This document shows, one piece after another, positions 44,052 to 52,384 of a stretch of 64,000 bases of DNA; within the stretch, counting starts at the first letter, position 1; each line of letters starts with the position of its first letter. The notes under the pieces were generated by a model. It saw only the letters and a list, made by a program, of their open reading frames with translations, did not search any database and was not told where the DNA came from. The DNA is from Deltaproteobacteria bacterium HGW-Deltaproteobacteria-13 (GTDB lineage: Bacteria; Desulfobacterota; Syntrophia; Syntrophales; Smithellaceae): NCBI GenBank assembly GCA_002840555.1, contig PHBJ01000008.1, positions 62,001 to 126,000 of the forward strand, in the 5' to 3' direction. The translations under genes were made by a program, and so were the position numbers.

Positions 44052-47000
44052 TACATCGGTAAAACGTCCTGTTTTCGCCACGATGGTCATTATGGCCCTG
44101 GTGGTGCTGGGTATCGTCAGTTACCCCAACATCGGCGTTGATCTTCTCCCCAAAATCGATTTCCCCATTGTTACCGTTACGACGACGCTGAAAGGCGCCA
44201 GTCCCGATGTCATGGACGTGGACGTAACCGATAAAATTGAAGGCGCTGTCAACACCATCAACGGTGTCAAGAGTATTACGTCAACAAGCTACGAAAGCAT
44301 GTCGCGTACGACCATCGAATTTGTTCTGGAGAGAAATATCGATCAGGCCGTTCAGGATGTGCGCGAAAAAGTATCCGGGATTCGCAATAAACTGCCCGAC
44401 GATATAGATGAGCCCAAGATTGCCAAGGTGGATCCCGACGCTTCGCCGATTTTGTTTCTGAATCTCTCCGGGAACCGGTCTGTCCGCGATTTATCTATGT
44501 ATGCCGATGAAGTTTTGAAGGAACAGCTTCAACGCATTAACGGCGTCGGCGATGTCATTTTTTACGGTCTTCGTCTGCGGCAGGTGCGCCTTTGGCTGGA
44601 TGCGGCCAAAATGCAGGCCTATCAGATAGCTCCATCCGATGTTATTCTGGCTCTCAAGCGGGAGAACATCGAACTGCCCGGTGGACGTATAGAAACCCAA
44701 ACCAAGGAATACACCGTCCGGATCAAGGGTGAGTTTGTCCATATTCCTGACTTCAATGATTTGATTATCAGTTACTATAAAGGCGCTCCGGTAAAGATAA
44801 AAGATATCGGACGGGCGGAAGACGGCATGGAGGAAAAGCGATCCCTGTCGCGTTTCAATCGTGTACCGGCGGTCGGTATGGCTATCCAGAAGCAGTCCGG
44901 GACCAATACTGTGGAAGTAGCCAACCGGGTGAAAGCTGAAGTTGCAAAAATCAACAAAACCCTGCCTCCCGGAATGAAAATCAATTTTGCCGTGGATTCG
45001 TCACTTTTTATTGTCCGTTCCATCAATGAAGTGCAGAATCATTTAATTCTTGGCAGTCTCTTTGCCATTCTGGCCGTTTTTATTTTTCTTAAAAATGTGC
45101 GCACGACTTTAATCAGCGCGGTGGCTCTGCCTGTTTCCGTCATTTCGACGTTTGCGTTGATTAACTTTTTCGGCTTTACGTTTAACAACATGACGATGCT
45201 GGCGCTGTCGCTCTCGGTGGGGTTGCTCATCGATGACGCCATTATTGTCATTGAAAATATTTACCGGCATGTGGAAGAGGGCATGGCGCCCAGAGAAGCA
45301 GCAAAATTCGCCACGTCGGAAATCGGTTTGGCCGTTATGGCCACGACATTCGCCATCGTGGCCATATTTCTTCCCGTTGCTTTCATGAAAGGGATTATCG
45401 GCCGGTTTTTCCTCCAGTTTGCTTTGACAATTATTTTCGCCATTCTGGTTTCGCTGCTTGTTTCCTTTACCTTGACGCCGATGATGGCGTCGATTTTTCT
45501 TAAACCGCATCAAAAATCAATGCCCAACCCATTGGCCGCAGGCATGAGTGGCAGCGGCAAAAAACACATTTGGACGAGAATCGGCGATTATCTGGAGTAT
45601 TATTATAGAAAACTGGAATCGTTTTACCGCGTGATTCTTGAATTTACCCTGGGCTACCGCAAAACGGTGCTTTTTGCCGCCCTGATTATATTTATTTTGA
45701 GTCTGGGGCTTACCGCTTTTATCGGAAAGGAATTCACACCGTCCGAAGATCAGGGCGTTTTCCTGATTCGGATGGAAGCGCCAATCGATTATTCCATTGA
45801 TCAGATAGGACAATATTTCGGCAATACGGAGGCCATGGTTCAGGAAATACCGGGGGTCAAATCTGTCTTTTACGTTCAGGGATACGGGGGTTATCCCAAT
45901 AAAGTTGTGATGATGGTCAACCTGATTCCCAAAGCGGAACGTAAATACAACCAGGAAGATATTAAAAAGATAGCGCGAACGAAATTGAGGCAAATTCCGG
46001 GGATAAAAGTATCCGCGGAAGATCTCTCCATTGTCGGAGGCGGAATAAGAAATGTGCCGATTCAATACAGCATTCGCGGACAGGATCTGAATGCTTTGCA
46101 AAAATACGCGAAACAAGTAGCGTCTGAGTTTTCCAAATTGCCCGGAATTGTCGATGTGGATACATCGCTGGAAGTCGGTAAGCCGGAATTCAAGGTTTAT
46201 ATTGATCGCGATCGAGCCGCTGATTTGGGTGTGGATGTGGCGACTGTTGCCGAAGCCGTTAACCTGCTGGTTGGCGGAGAACTGGATATCGCCCGGTATA
46301 AAGATGAGCAGAAAGGAAAGCGTTATGACATCCGGGTAAGGCTCAATCCCGAAGACCGGGAAAGCAGCAGCGCCATGCAGAGAATTAATGTGCGCGCCCG
46401 CGACGGGAAACTTGTTGAATTGGCCAATGTGGTCAAGGTGGAGGAAGGCACCGGCCCCAGTGTGATCAATCGCGCTGACCGCCAACGGGCCATTACCATA
46501 TTTGCTTCTCTGGAAGGAAAACCCCTGGGTCAGGCCAAAGACGAACTGGATGCCATTGCCGGACGCATCCTGCCATCTGATTATGTGCCGAAATATTATG
46601 GAATGGCGGATACCATGAAAGAATCTTTTGGCTATCTGCTTTTTGCGATTCTTCTGGGAGTGATCATGGCTTACATGATTCTGGCGGCGCAATTTGAAAG
46701 TTTTGTTCATCCCATTACGGTTTTGCTTTCCCTGCCGCTGTCTTTTGTGGGCGCGTTCGGCGCTTTGTTTTTAACGGGAAAGACGCTGAATATTTTCAGC
46801 TTTATCGGCCTGATTCTGCTCATGGGCCTGGTGAAGAAGAATGCCATTTTGCTGGTGGATTATACCAATGTTTTGCGGGAACGGGGGCTGTCACGCAGGG
46901 AAGCCATTTTGCAGGCCGGGCCAGTGAGAATGCGCCCGATCCTCATGACGACCTTTGCCATGGTTTGCGGCATGCTGCCGATTGCGCTGGGTGTGGGCGA

Positions 47001-47154
47001 GGGCGCGGAGACGCGCGCTCCGATGGGCATTGCGGTTATCGGCGGATTGCTGACTTCTCTGGTTCTTACTCTGGTCGTCGTTCCGTCCGCCTATGATATC
47101 TTTGACGACTGGCAGGAATATTTCAAAAGGAGACGTGCAAAAAAAGCCGGCTGA
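44038..47154 (+). CDS. RND efflux transporter, AcrB/HAE1 family
   Basis: 1038-residue proton-driven inner-membrane pump. Twelve membrane segments and two large periplasmic loops. Typical signatures: N-terminal SVKRPVFATMVIMALVVLG, SPDVMDVDVTDKIEGAVNTI, SVGLLIDDAIIVIENIYRHVEEG (TM4 with the paired Asp), FALTIIFAILVSLLVSFTLTPMM, and C-terminal GLILLMGLVKKNAILLVDYTN. The Asp pair and hydrophobic pore loops fit export of organic substrates rather than metals. Forms a tripartite system with the two preceding genes. Confidence 0.95.
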   Translation: MWLADTSVKRPVFATMVIMALVVLGIVSYPNIGVDLLPKIDFPIVTVTTTLKGASPDVMDVDVTDKIEGAVNTINGVKSITSTSYESMSRTTIEFVLERNIDQAVQDVREKVSGIRNKLPDDIDEPKIAKVDPDASPILFLNLSGNRSVRDLSMYADEVLKEQLQRINGVGDVIFYGLRLRQVRLWLDAAKMQAYQIAPSDVILALKRENIELPGGRIETQTKEYTVRIKGEFVHIPDFNDLIISYYKGAPVKIKDIGRAEDGMEEKRSLSRFNRVPAVGMAIQKQSGTNTVEVANRVKAEVAKINKTLPPGMKINFAVDSSLFIVRSINEVQNHLILGSLFAILAVFIFLKNVRTTLISAVALPVSVISTFALINFFGFTFNNMTMLALSLSVGLLIDDAIIVIENIYRHVEEGMAPREAAKFATSEIGLAVMATTFAIVAIFLPVAFMKGIIGRFFLQFALTIIFAILVSLLVSFTLTPMMASIFLKPHQKSMPNPLAAGMSGSGKKHIWTRIGDYLEYYYRKLESFYRVILEFTLGYRKTVLFAALIIFILSLGLTAFIGKEFTPSEDQGVFLIRMEAPIDYSIDQIGQYFGNTEAMVQEIPGVKSVFYVQGYGGYPNKVVMMVNLIPKAERKYNQEDIKKIARTKLRQIPGIKVSAEDLSIVGGGIRNVPIQYSIRGQDLNALQKYAKQVASEFSKLPGIVDVDTSLEVGKPEFKVYIDRDRAADLGVDVATVAEAVNLLVGGELDIARYKDEQKGKRYDIRVRLNPEDRESSSAMQRINVRARDGKLVELANVVKVEEGTGPSVINRADRQRAITIFASLEGKPLGQAKDELDAIAGRILPSDYVPKYYGMADTMKESFGYLLFAILLGVIMAYMILAAQFESFVHPITVLLSLPLSFVGAFGALFLTGKTLNIFSFIGLILLMGLVKKNAILLVDYTNVLRERGLSRREAILQAGPVRMRPILMTTFAMVCGMLPIALGVGEGAETRAPMGIAVIGGLLTSLVLTLVVVPSAYDIFDDWQEYFKRRRAKKAG

Positions 47155-47208
47155 TTTTATCTTGCAGGAAACGTCTGAAAAATATTTTCCAGAGGAGGGA
47201 TCGTCATT

Positions 47209-47502
47209 ATGAAGATGTTTATGGTCGTATACGCAGAAGCTTCCGATGAAGATATTGTTGCCGCTGTGAAAGAGGCTGGATTTAAAGCCTATACCAAAAT
47301 GTGCGGGTTGAAAGGCGAAGGTGAGGAATCCGAGCCGAAACTGGGAACGCATTACTGGCCGGGAGAAAATAATGCTCTGATTATCGCGGTGGGCAATGAT
47401 AAAATTCAGCCGCTGTGCGATCTGGTAAGAAAATTAAAAGCTGAACATCCCCGCGCGGGATTAAGGGCGTTTACCTTTCCATTGGAAGAAGAATGCATAT
47501 GA
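47209..47502 (+). CDS. PII/CutA-like small protein linked to RND efflux
   Basis: 97 residues. A ferredoxin-like fold is suggested by MKMFMVVYAEASDEDIVAAVKEAGF, LIIAVGNDKIQPLCDLVRKLKAEHP and LRAFTFPLEEE. The layout resembles PII-like/DUF3240-type proteins often encoded behind RND pumps. A short central loop (KGEGEESEPKLGTHYWPGENN) stands in place of the T-loop. May regulate or sense ligands for the pump. Ends 54 bp after RND with gagg upstream; repeat family A starts right after its stop codon. Confidence 0.72.
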   Translation: MKMFMVVYAEASDEDIVAAVKEAGFKAYTKMCGLKGEGEESEPKLGTHYWPGENNALIIAVGNDKIQPLCDLVRKLKAEHPRAGLRAFTFPLEEECI

Positions 47503-47622
47503 TACCTCATCGCTTCCCGCGACTAACTTTGTTGGCGTCGTCGTCGGCTTCCTCAACGTATTAGTAATACGCCTCGTCGCCTTCTCCTGGCCGCCTCGTT
47601 ATCCTTTGGAATCGATAAGGTA
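47503..47622. repeat. Palindromic dispersed element, family A copy 2
   Basis: 120 bp from tacc (directly after the TGA of the PII-like gene) to ggta at 47622. Reverse complement of the same element at 4529-4650. Central perfect hairpin cgtatta-g-taatacg. Outer arms (tacctcatcgcttcc / taccttatcgattcc as read inward on each strand) pair well and differ from the copy 1 arms in a matched way. Confidence 0.85.
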
Positions 47623-47653
47623 TAATAAGAAAAATCTATAAAAGTACAAATTT

Positions 47654-47779
47654 ATGGCCGGACAAAAAACAACCCGCAGACAAAAAGATATTTCCCGGCT
47701 TCTGCGCGAAAAAAAATATAACCCGCCTCAACGGTCGGGAAAGAATAATCCCTTTCCGGCAAAAAAACGCAGCAAATAA
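47654..47779 (+). CDS. Very small basic protein (41 residues), tentative
   Basis: Open frame of 41 codons rich in Lys/Arg (MAGQKTTRRQKDISRLLREK... ending AKKRSK). The end of repeat A upstream supplies TATAAT (47620-47625), a plausible -10 box. No ribosome binding site is visible, so this may not be translated. If real, the composition suggests a nucleic-acid-binding peptide. Confidence 0.33.
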   Translation: MAGQKTTRRQKDISRLLREKKYNPPQRSGKNNPFPAKKRSK

Positions 47780-47890
47780 AAGGAATACGATAATTCAGAA
47801 TTATGAAGGCCTGACTGTTTAGCGAACGGATGTCCGCCAGGTTCTTTGATGCTGCAAAGAATCTAAAATCGCATGTTGCGCCATTTCAGA

Positions 47891-48055
47891 TCACTTTTTA
47901 TTATTGAGCAGTTCGTCTATTTTTTTGCCGATACTGCCCTCTCTTTCTTCCATTTCCTTTATTTTGCTATTGAGGGTACTCATTTGGATATTTAATGTCA
48001 GCACCAGCACCAGCAGTAGAGCAACAACCGTACCAAGAACAAAATATTGATCCAT
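47891..48055 (-). CDS. Small single-pass membrane protein (54 residues)
   Basis: Minus-strand frame with ATG at 48055 and gggagg 8 nt upstream. The N-terminus is a hydrophobic membrane helix (YFVLGTVVALLLVLVLTLNI), followed by a charged coiled-coil-like tail (STLNSKIKEMEEREGSIGKKIDELLNNKK). No family recognised. It has its own promoter, duplicated upstream of the PilZ gene. Confidence 0.72.
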   Translation of the reverse strand: MDQYFVLGTVVALLLVLVLTLNIQMSTLNSKIKEMEEREGSIGKKIDELLNNKK

Positions 48056-48069
48056 CGAACGCTCCTCCC

Positions 48070-48156
48070 GTTAAGTTATAATTTTGCCATTTTCAGCCCT
48101 CACTTGTAATCATATAACATAAAACGTCAGGGTGGGGAAACAAGAATTACCGGAAG
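48070..48156 (-). repeat. Duplicated promoter/leader segment, copy 1
   Basis: About 87 bp resembling 48581-48669: gttaagtta, gccat, tgtaatc, cataaaacg, aaacaaga and ccggaag blocks align in order. It precedes the 54-residue membrane protein gene. Confidence 0.65.
48116..48143 (-). promoter_or_regulatory. Promoter of the 54-residue membrane protein gene
   Basis: Minus strand TTGTTT (48143-48138), 16-nt spacer, TATGTT (48121-48116). The same arrangement is found in the duplicate segment, which supports it. Confidence 0.5.
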
Positions 48157-48198
48157 TCAGCAAGGAGAGACAAGCCGGCTTAAACCGGATTGAAAATC

Positions 48199-48552
48199 TC
48201 AGACTTCTTTTTTCCACGAAATATACTCCGCCAGTTTCTGGGTCGCTTCGCGCGGGGAGCTGACGAATTGCACGCCCAACTCATAAGATTCATCCTCAAC
48301 GACGATTTTAATCCATTTTACTTTTCCGATGGCGGTTATCTTTTGTTGCAGATATTTTAATTTGATATCCATCATGAGGAGGGTATTGACGGGTAAATAA
48401 ATATTGGCCTGAATTTTGACCCCGGAAGTAGAGATATCCTTGCCGCGTTTATGGATGACATTTCCTTGAGAAAAATTTCCCTCATCGGCGACAACAGTGA
48501 TGGTAACCTCGCTTTCCTCCTGCAATCGTGCTGTCCTTCTTCTTTCGTCCAT
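48199..48552 (-). CDS. PilZ-domain protein
   Basis: 117 residues, single PilZ domain, a cyclic-di-GMP receptor fold. The N-terminal RRRTARL supplies the RxxxR-type arginines, and DISTSGVKI matches the D/NxSxxG motif 40 residues later. The strand-rich core continues through DIKLKYLQQKITAIGKVKWIKI and ELGVQFV. Probably couples c-di-GMP to an unidentified surface or motility output. Gene is monocistronic with a duplicated promoter. Confidence 0.9.
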   Translation of the reverse strand: MDERRRTARLQEESEVTITVVADEGNFSQGNVIHKRGKDISTSGVKIQANIYLPVNTLLMMDIKLKYLQQKITAIGKVKWIKIVVEDESYELGVQFVSSPREATQKLAEYISWKKEV

Positions 48553-48580
48553 TGACCTGCCTCCGCTTCTTATGCCAAAT

Positions 48581-48669
48581 GTTAAGTTAGAGTTCAGCCA
48601 TCTTTCAACCCATACTGGTTGTAATCTAGCATAAAACGATAGAATAGAAAAACAAGACTTAACCGGAAG
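48581..48669 (-). repeat. Duplicated promoter/leader segment, copy 2
   Basis: Partner of 48070-48156; precedes the PilZ gene on the minus strand. Confidence 0.65.
48628..48655 (-). promoter_or_regulatory. Promoter of the PilZ gene
   Basis: Minus strand TTGTTT (48655-48650), 16-nt spacer, TATGCT (48633-48628). Identical geometry to the promoter at 48116-48143. Confidence 0.5.
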
Positions 48670-48689
48670 AAATATTTACAACAGATTCA

Positions 48690-48733
48690 TCAAATTCCGG
48701 CGCTGCCGCTCAGCTGTCCGCAGGCGGCGAGGA
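48690..48733 (-). pseudogene. Remnant of an rlmN 3' end
   Basis: 28 bp (48706-48733) are identical to rlmN codons at 52759-52786. The minus-strand reading continues in frame as LAACGQLSGSAGI then a stop, against LAACGQLSGSFGI and stop in rlmN. It lies immediately behind the porin 2 terminator. No more of rlmN is present upstream. Confidence 0.75.
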
Positions 48734-48736
48734 CAC

Positions 48737-48775
48737 AAAAATCCCGGAAGGTTTTTGTTGCCTTCCGGGATTTTT
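48737..48775 (-). terminator. Terminator of porin 2
   Basis: Perfect 15-bp stem aaaaatcccggaagg (48737-48751) / 48761-48775, 9-nt loop. On the minus strand the stem ends in five T residues. Confidence 0.9.
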
Positions 48776-48806
48776 GAGCAATTGTTGAACAGCTAAACTT
48801 GCTCTT

Positions 48807-50342
48807 TTAGAAAGAAAGAGTAAGTTTGTTGATAATCATGTAGTCGTCTACGATTTTATAGTTTGCACGCGGATAATCGTAACCTTTGTAGTAATCACCG
48901 GTGAAGAGATAACCGGCGCCCAGCATATAGGACAGGTTATTGGTGATTTTGTAAGTGCCTGTAAGATCAACTTCCAAACCATAGCTGCCGTTGCCGTATT
49001 GCGTCGTTGAATAGTAGGGGCCGCCGATAACTGAGTTGGCCAGCGAATGAAGTTTGGGATCCGGCTTCTTGTCGGCAGTTGCATAAGAAACTGAAAGCAT
49101 GGCATCCAACTGGGGAGTGGGTTTCACACCGACTCTGCCCTGAAAAAACCAGGCATTGGACATTTCGCCGCCAACCTGTGAGTCACTGTGACCGCTGATT
49201 CCGCCTACCCAGTCGTTAATCACCTCATTGTTAAACATAATCAGGCAGGGATTCCAATCCAAACCGGCAGTATTAACAGCAGCCATACTATTACTGCCTT
49301 CCAGTTTATCATTGGTGCTGGGATCGTCACCGGAAAGGTAAGCAAAAGAGCCGCCCACATAAACAGGACCGAAAGTCGCGGTGGCATCAAGGAAAACGCT
49401 GATGGCGCCTATGCTGACATTTGCAGAATTATACAATCCATAAGGATTGCTGACACCGTCTCCATCTTCCCATTTCATCGCGTCGCCAAATGTGTACTCA
49501 AATTCTCCCTGAAGAACGACCGGTCCAATCTTCGCTTTAAAATAAGGTATTATCTTGTAAGCGTTGGTCAGATATGTAAATGACATTTGATCAAGATAGA
49601 CGCCCGGGGCTACCCCTATATGAGGCAAAGCGGCGAAGGTGGCGCTGCCGTTGAAGGGCTTATTGGTCGCATCACGTTCCCAGAGAAAAAGACCGCCGAC
49701 TTCGCCCTTGGCCTGAGAGGTACTGAAGTTGTAAATGACGCCCAGGCGGTAAGAGTCGTGATCACTATCGGTTGTCGCTGCATAAGGATTAACGGCGCTT
49801 TTGCTCATGTCCTTTTCTTTGGCGTATTGAGCCATAGCAGTGATTGGCCCTGCCATTATTCCATAAGTAATTATGCCGGCCGTAGGTCCTGTGGTTCTAT
49901 TGTCGAAAACTGTTCCCCATTCGTAATCCGGCTGATAGCCCACACGAAACAAACCGATGGGTGAGGTATAATCAATATAGGCCAGATCGAAGGCGATATT
50001 TTCACTTTCAGCCCGGGTTCCTGCTGATGTAGGATATTCGTAGGTTGCGCCGGGAGTTGACCTCTGCCCTCCCCAGATTCTTTCCATAGCGTCGAAGCGT
50101 GTGACCAGCTTCAGTGAGGGGGACAGGATAAAGTCAGTTCCGATGCGCAGTCTCTGGAAAAAGAAAGCTGTGCTGGGGTTGGTGCGATCGTAATCCCATC
50201 TCGCGTCATTTAAGGTGGTTTTATTTAAATACAGGCCGGCGGCATAATATTCTCCGCTAACCTTGACATCAACCGCGAAGGCTGACACACTAAAGGCCAG
50301 GACAAGCCCCAGCGTCAGCAAAACGAACCAAAATCTCTTCAT
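48807..50342 (-). CDS. Outer-membrane porin-like beta-barrel protein (paralogue 2)
   Basis: 511 residues. Signal peptide LVLAFSVSAFA then VDVKVSGEYYAAGLYLNKT, almost identical to porin 1. Further shared blocks are the FxQRLRxGTDFI strand, LKLVTRFDAMERIWGG, WNPCLIMFN with a lone Cys, VKPTPQLDAMLSVS, and the last strands to LTLSF. The middle loops differ strongly, which suggests different solute selectivity. Lies 38 bp behind the 5'-nucleotidase-like gene, so they are probably cotranscribed. Confidence 0.86.
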   Translation of the reverse strand: MKRFWFVLLTLGLVLAFSVSAFAVDVKVSGEYYAAGLYLNKTTLNDARWDYDRTNPSTAFFFQRLRIGTDFILSPSLKLVTRFDAMERIWGGQRSTPGATYEYPTSAGTRAESENIAFDLAYIDYTSPIGLFRVGYQPDYEWGTVFDNRTTGPTAGIITYGIMAGPITAMAQYAKEKDMSKSAVNPYAATTDSDHDSYRLGVIYNFSTSQAKGEVGGLFLWERDATNKPFNGSATFAALPHIGVAPGVYLDQMSFTYLTNAYKIIPYFKAKIGPVVLQGEFEYTFGDAMKWEDGDGVSNPYGLYNSANVSIGAISVFLDATATFGPVYVGGSFAYLSGDDPSTNDKLEGSNSMAAVNTAGLDWNPCLIMFNNEVINDWVGGISGHSDSQVGGEMSNAWFFQGRVGVKPTPQLDAMLSVSYATADKKPDPKLHSLANSVIGGPYYSTTQYGNGSYGLEVDLTGTYKITNNLSYMLGAGYLFTGDYYKGYDYPRANYKIVDDYMIINKLTLSF

Positions 50343-50380
50343 TATATTTCCTCCTTAATTAAAAATTAAGTATAAATCTG

Positions 50381-52384
50381 TTAATAAACTCGCGGATAAG
50401 GATAAGCCGTATAATATCCCGCATTGGACAAATTGGAGGTTGCATGCGCGCCTGCCGCCCATGACCATGCCTCCATCGCCTGCCATGGGCGCATGGTGGT
50501 GGATCCACTTGTCCAAACACGATTACCGGTCGCATTTACAACTGTTGTACCGGCAGCGTTATAAGTATAGATTGTATAAGCCGGATTGATAGCTGCAACC
50601 GCATACATCATATAAAGAGTGTAAAGGTCAACAGCAATCTTGTAAGTTGTTACCGTATCACCAGGATTAATCAGGGTTCCCGCAACACCCGTCCGTAAGT
50701 TGCCGTTCATGCCGTAATTGGGACTTGATGTATTGGTATCTGTCGGGCAGAGATAGACTTGGAAGGTTGAAGGCCAGGCAATAACATGAACGTAGATACC
50801 TGAAAAATTTATATAATAATCGCCGTTGTTCTGAAAGGATCCCATTAACAGAGATATACCGACAGCTTTGTAAATATCGAGAGCCTTGATGTACGTGGTC
50901 AATAGCGGATAACCGAACGCAGTTGAATCCAATGGATCCGCTCCCAGAGGCACTACATTGTAAAGATCGGCAAACGAAATGGTTCCATCCTCTACGGCCA
51001 GGGGATCACGAATTACGCCGCCCGGAACAAAGGCAATCTGAACCCGGTTGGCATCGCCTGTTGCCGCGGTCATAACAGTGTTCGCGTAAGTCACGTTACC
51101 GCCGGAACCCGCGTAAGCTTGTGCCCATATTCCATTGATGGCGGTTCTGTAGGAATCAGCGGCAAGATTGCCAAGAACCGATTCTCCGACAGTGTAGCCG
51201 CTTGTAATTGAAGTATCGTTTATTGGAGCATCGTTTATGGCCACGGTGTCAAGAATTGAAGCAACGCCTGTTAATCCCAGCCCCGTAAAAGCGGGAGCGA
51301 GAGCTGTATTAAGAGCGGAATTAACTTCCGTCCCTACTACATAGTTCATCCATGAATCACCAATAATGGTGTCATCGATAATTGGATTTATGCTGGTATA
51401 GCTTGTGACTTTACCAGTGGTTTTATCTATTTTAAGATCAAGTCTGGCTATGTGTTCGCCATACGCGCCCGGCTCTACAAGGATTGTATTGTGAGTATTA
51501 GCAGATGTTTTTAATGCTGTTTGATTAATGTGCAGATGACCGGAAAGAATCACATCAATGCCGGAAACAGCCTCAGCAAGATTAGCATCATTGCCTACTG
51601 CAACACCTCCGGAATTTGTAAATCCTTCGTGTGAGAGAAGGACAACAAATTGAGCGCCCTGATTATTTCTTAAATCATCAACCTGAGCCTGGAGGGCCGC
51701 ATAAGAAGCCGCATCATCAGGAGTACCAGGAGAATCAGCAGAAAATGTTAGAGGTGTGGCCATCGGAGCATCGAAAACTGCATTTGTACCCATCCGTCCG
51801 AGAATACCGATTTTGATGCCGGCTTTCTCAATAATTTTGGAAGTAACAATTTTGCCATTAATAGGGTGACCATGTGTATTCATATTACTTGCAATGATAG
51901 GAGTAGAGAAAGGATAGGTTGTATTGGCCTGCGCGTTAGATATAAAACTGTATAATGCATTCGGACCCAACTCGACTTCATGGTTGCCGATTGTTATCGC
52001 GTCATACCCCATTATAGAAAAAAACATAAAAGAAAGAGGAGAAGCCGAAGCAAGTGTCATGGTGTAAACTGTACCCATTGTAAAATCGCCGCTATCGCAA
52101 AGAAGCACATTGTTCGCTCCTTTCTGATTCTTAACATCGGAAATATAAGTAGCGAGGCGGGCATAACCTCCAAGAACCGTGTCATTGCCGGTAGTCATGG
52201 GAGAATATGATGCCGCAGAACCGTATCCACCGGCATGGTCATGAACATCGGAAGTTTCCAGTATAGTAAGCGAAACGGTATTGTCAGTACTACTACCACC
52301 GCCGCTGCTACTGCCACAACCCGCGATCATAAGGGAAAGAGTAAGCATTACCGCAATGGCAAGTAAAACTCTGAATCTTTTCAT
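50381..52384 (-). CDS. 5'-nucleotidase/UshA-like metallophosphatase lipoprotein
   Basis: 667 residues. Lipobox LMIAGC at residues 18-23, then a Gly/Ser linker. Calcineurin-like metal site: ETSDVHDH, CDSGDFTMG, IGNHEVELG, LSHEG, SGHLHINQTALK. The C-terminal 5'-nucleotidase domain follows (ESVLGNLAADSYRTA, VQIAFVPGGVIRDPL, DLYNVVPLGADPL). Expected to hydrolyse extracellular nucleotides or related phosphoesters at the cell envelope. The porin encoded next may admit its products or substrates. Confidence 0.88.
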   Translation of the reverse strand: MKRFRVLLAIAVMLTLSLMIAGCGSSSGGGSSTDNTVSLTILETSDVHDHAGGYGSAASYSPMTTGNDTVLGGYARLATYISDVKNQKGANNVLLCDSGDFTMGTVYTMTLASASPLSFMFFSIMGYDAITIGNHEVELGPNALYSFISNAQANTTYPFSTPIIASNMNTHGHPINGKIVTSKIIEKAGIKIGILGRMGTNAVFDAPMATPLTFSADSPGTPDDAASYAALQAQVDDLRNNQGAQFVVLLSHEGFTNSGGVAVGNDANLAEAVSGIDVILSGHLHINQTALKTSANTHNTILVEPGAYGEHIARLDLKIDKTTGKVTSYTSINPIIDDTIIGDSWMNYVVGTEVNSALNTALAPAFTGLGLTGVASILDTVAINDAPINDTSITSGYTVGESVLGNLAADSYRTAINGIWAQAYAGSGGNVTYANTVMTAATGDANRVQIAFVPGGVIRDPLAVEDGTISFADLYNVVPLGADPLDSTAFGYPLLTTYIKALDIYKAVGISLLMGSFQNNGDYYINFSGIYVHVIAWPSTFQVYLCPTDTNTSSPNYGMNGNLRTGVAGTLINPGDTVTTYKIAVDLYTLYMMYAVAAINPAYTIYTYNAAGTTVVNATGNRVWTSGSTTMRPWQAMEAWSWAAGAHATSNLSNAGYYTAYPYPRVY

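Noticed and set aside
45517-46710. 397-codon minus-strand frame opposite the RND transporter
   Set aside because: Long but Phe/His/Asn-rich with no recognisable motif; the plus strand is an unmistakable AcrB-type pump.
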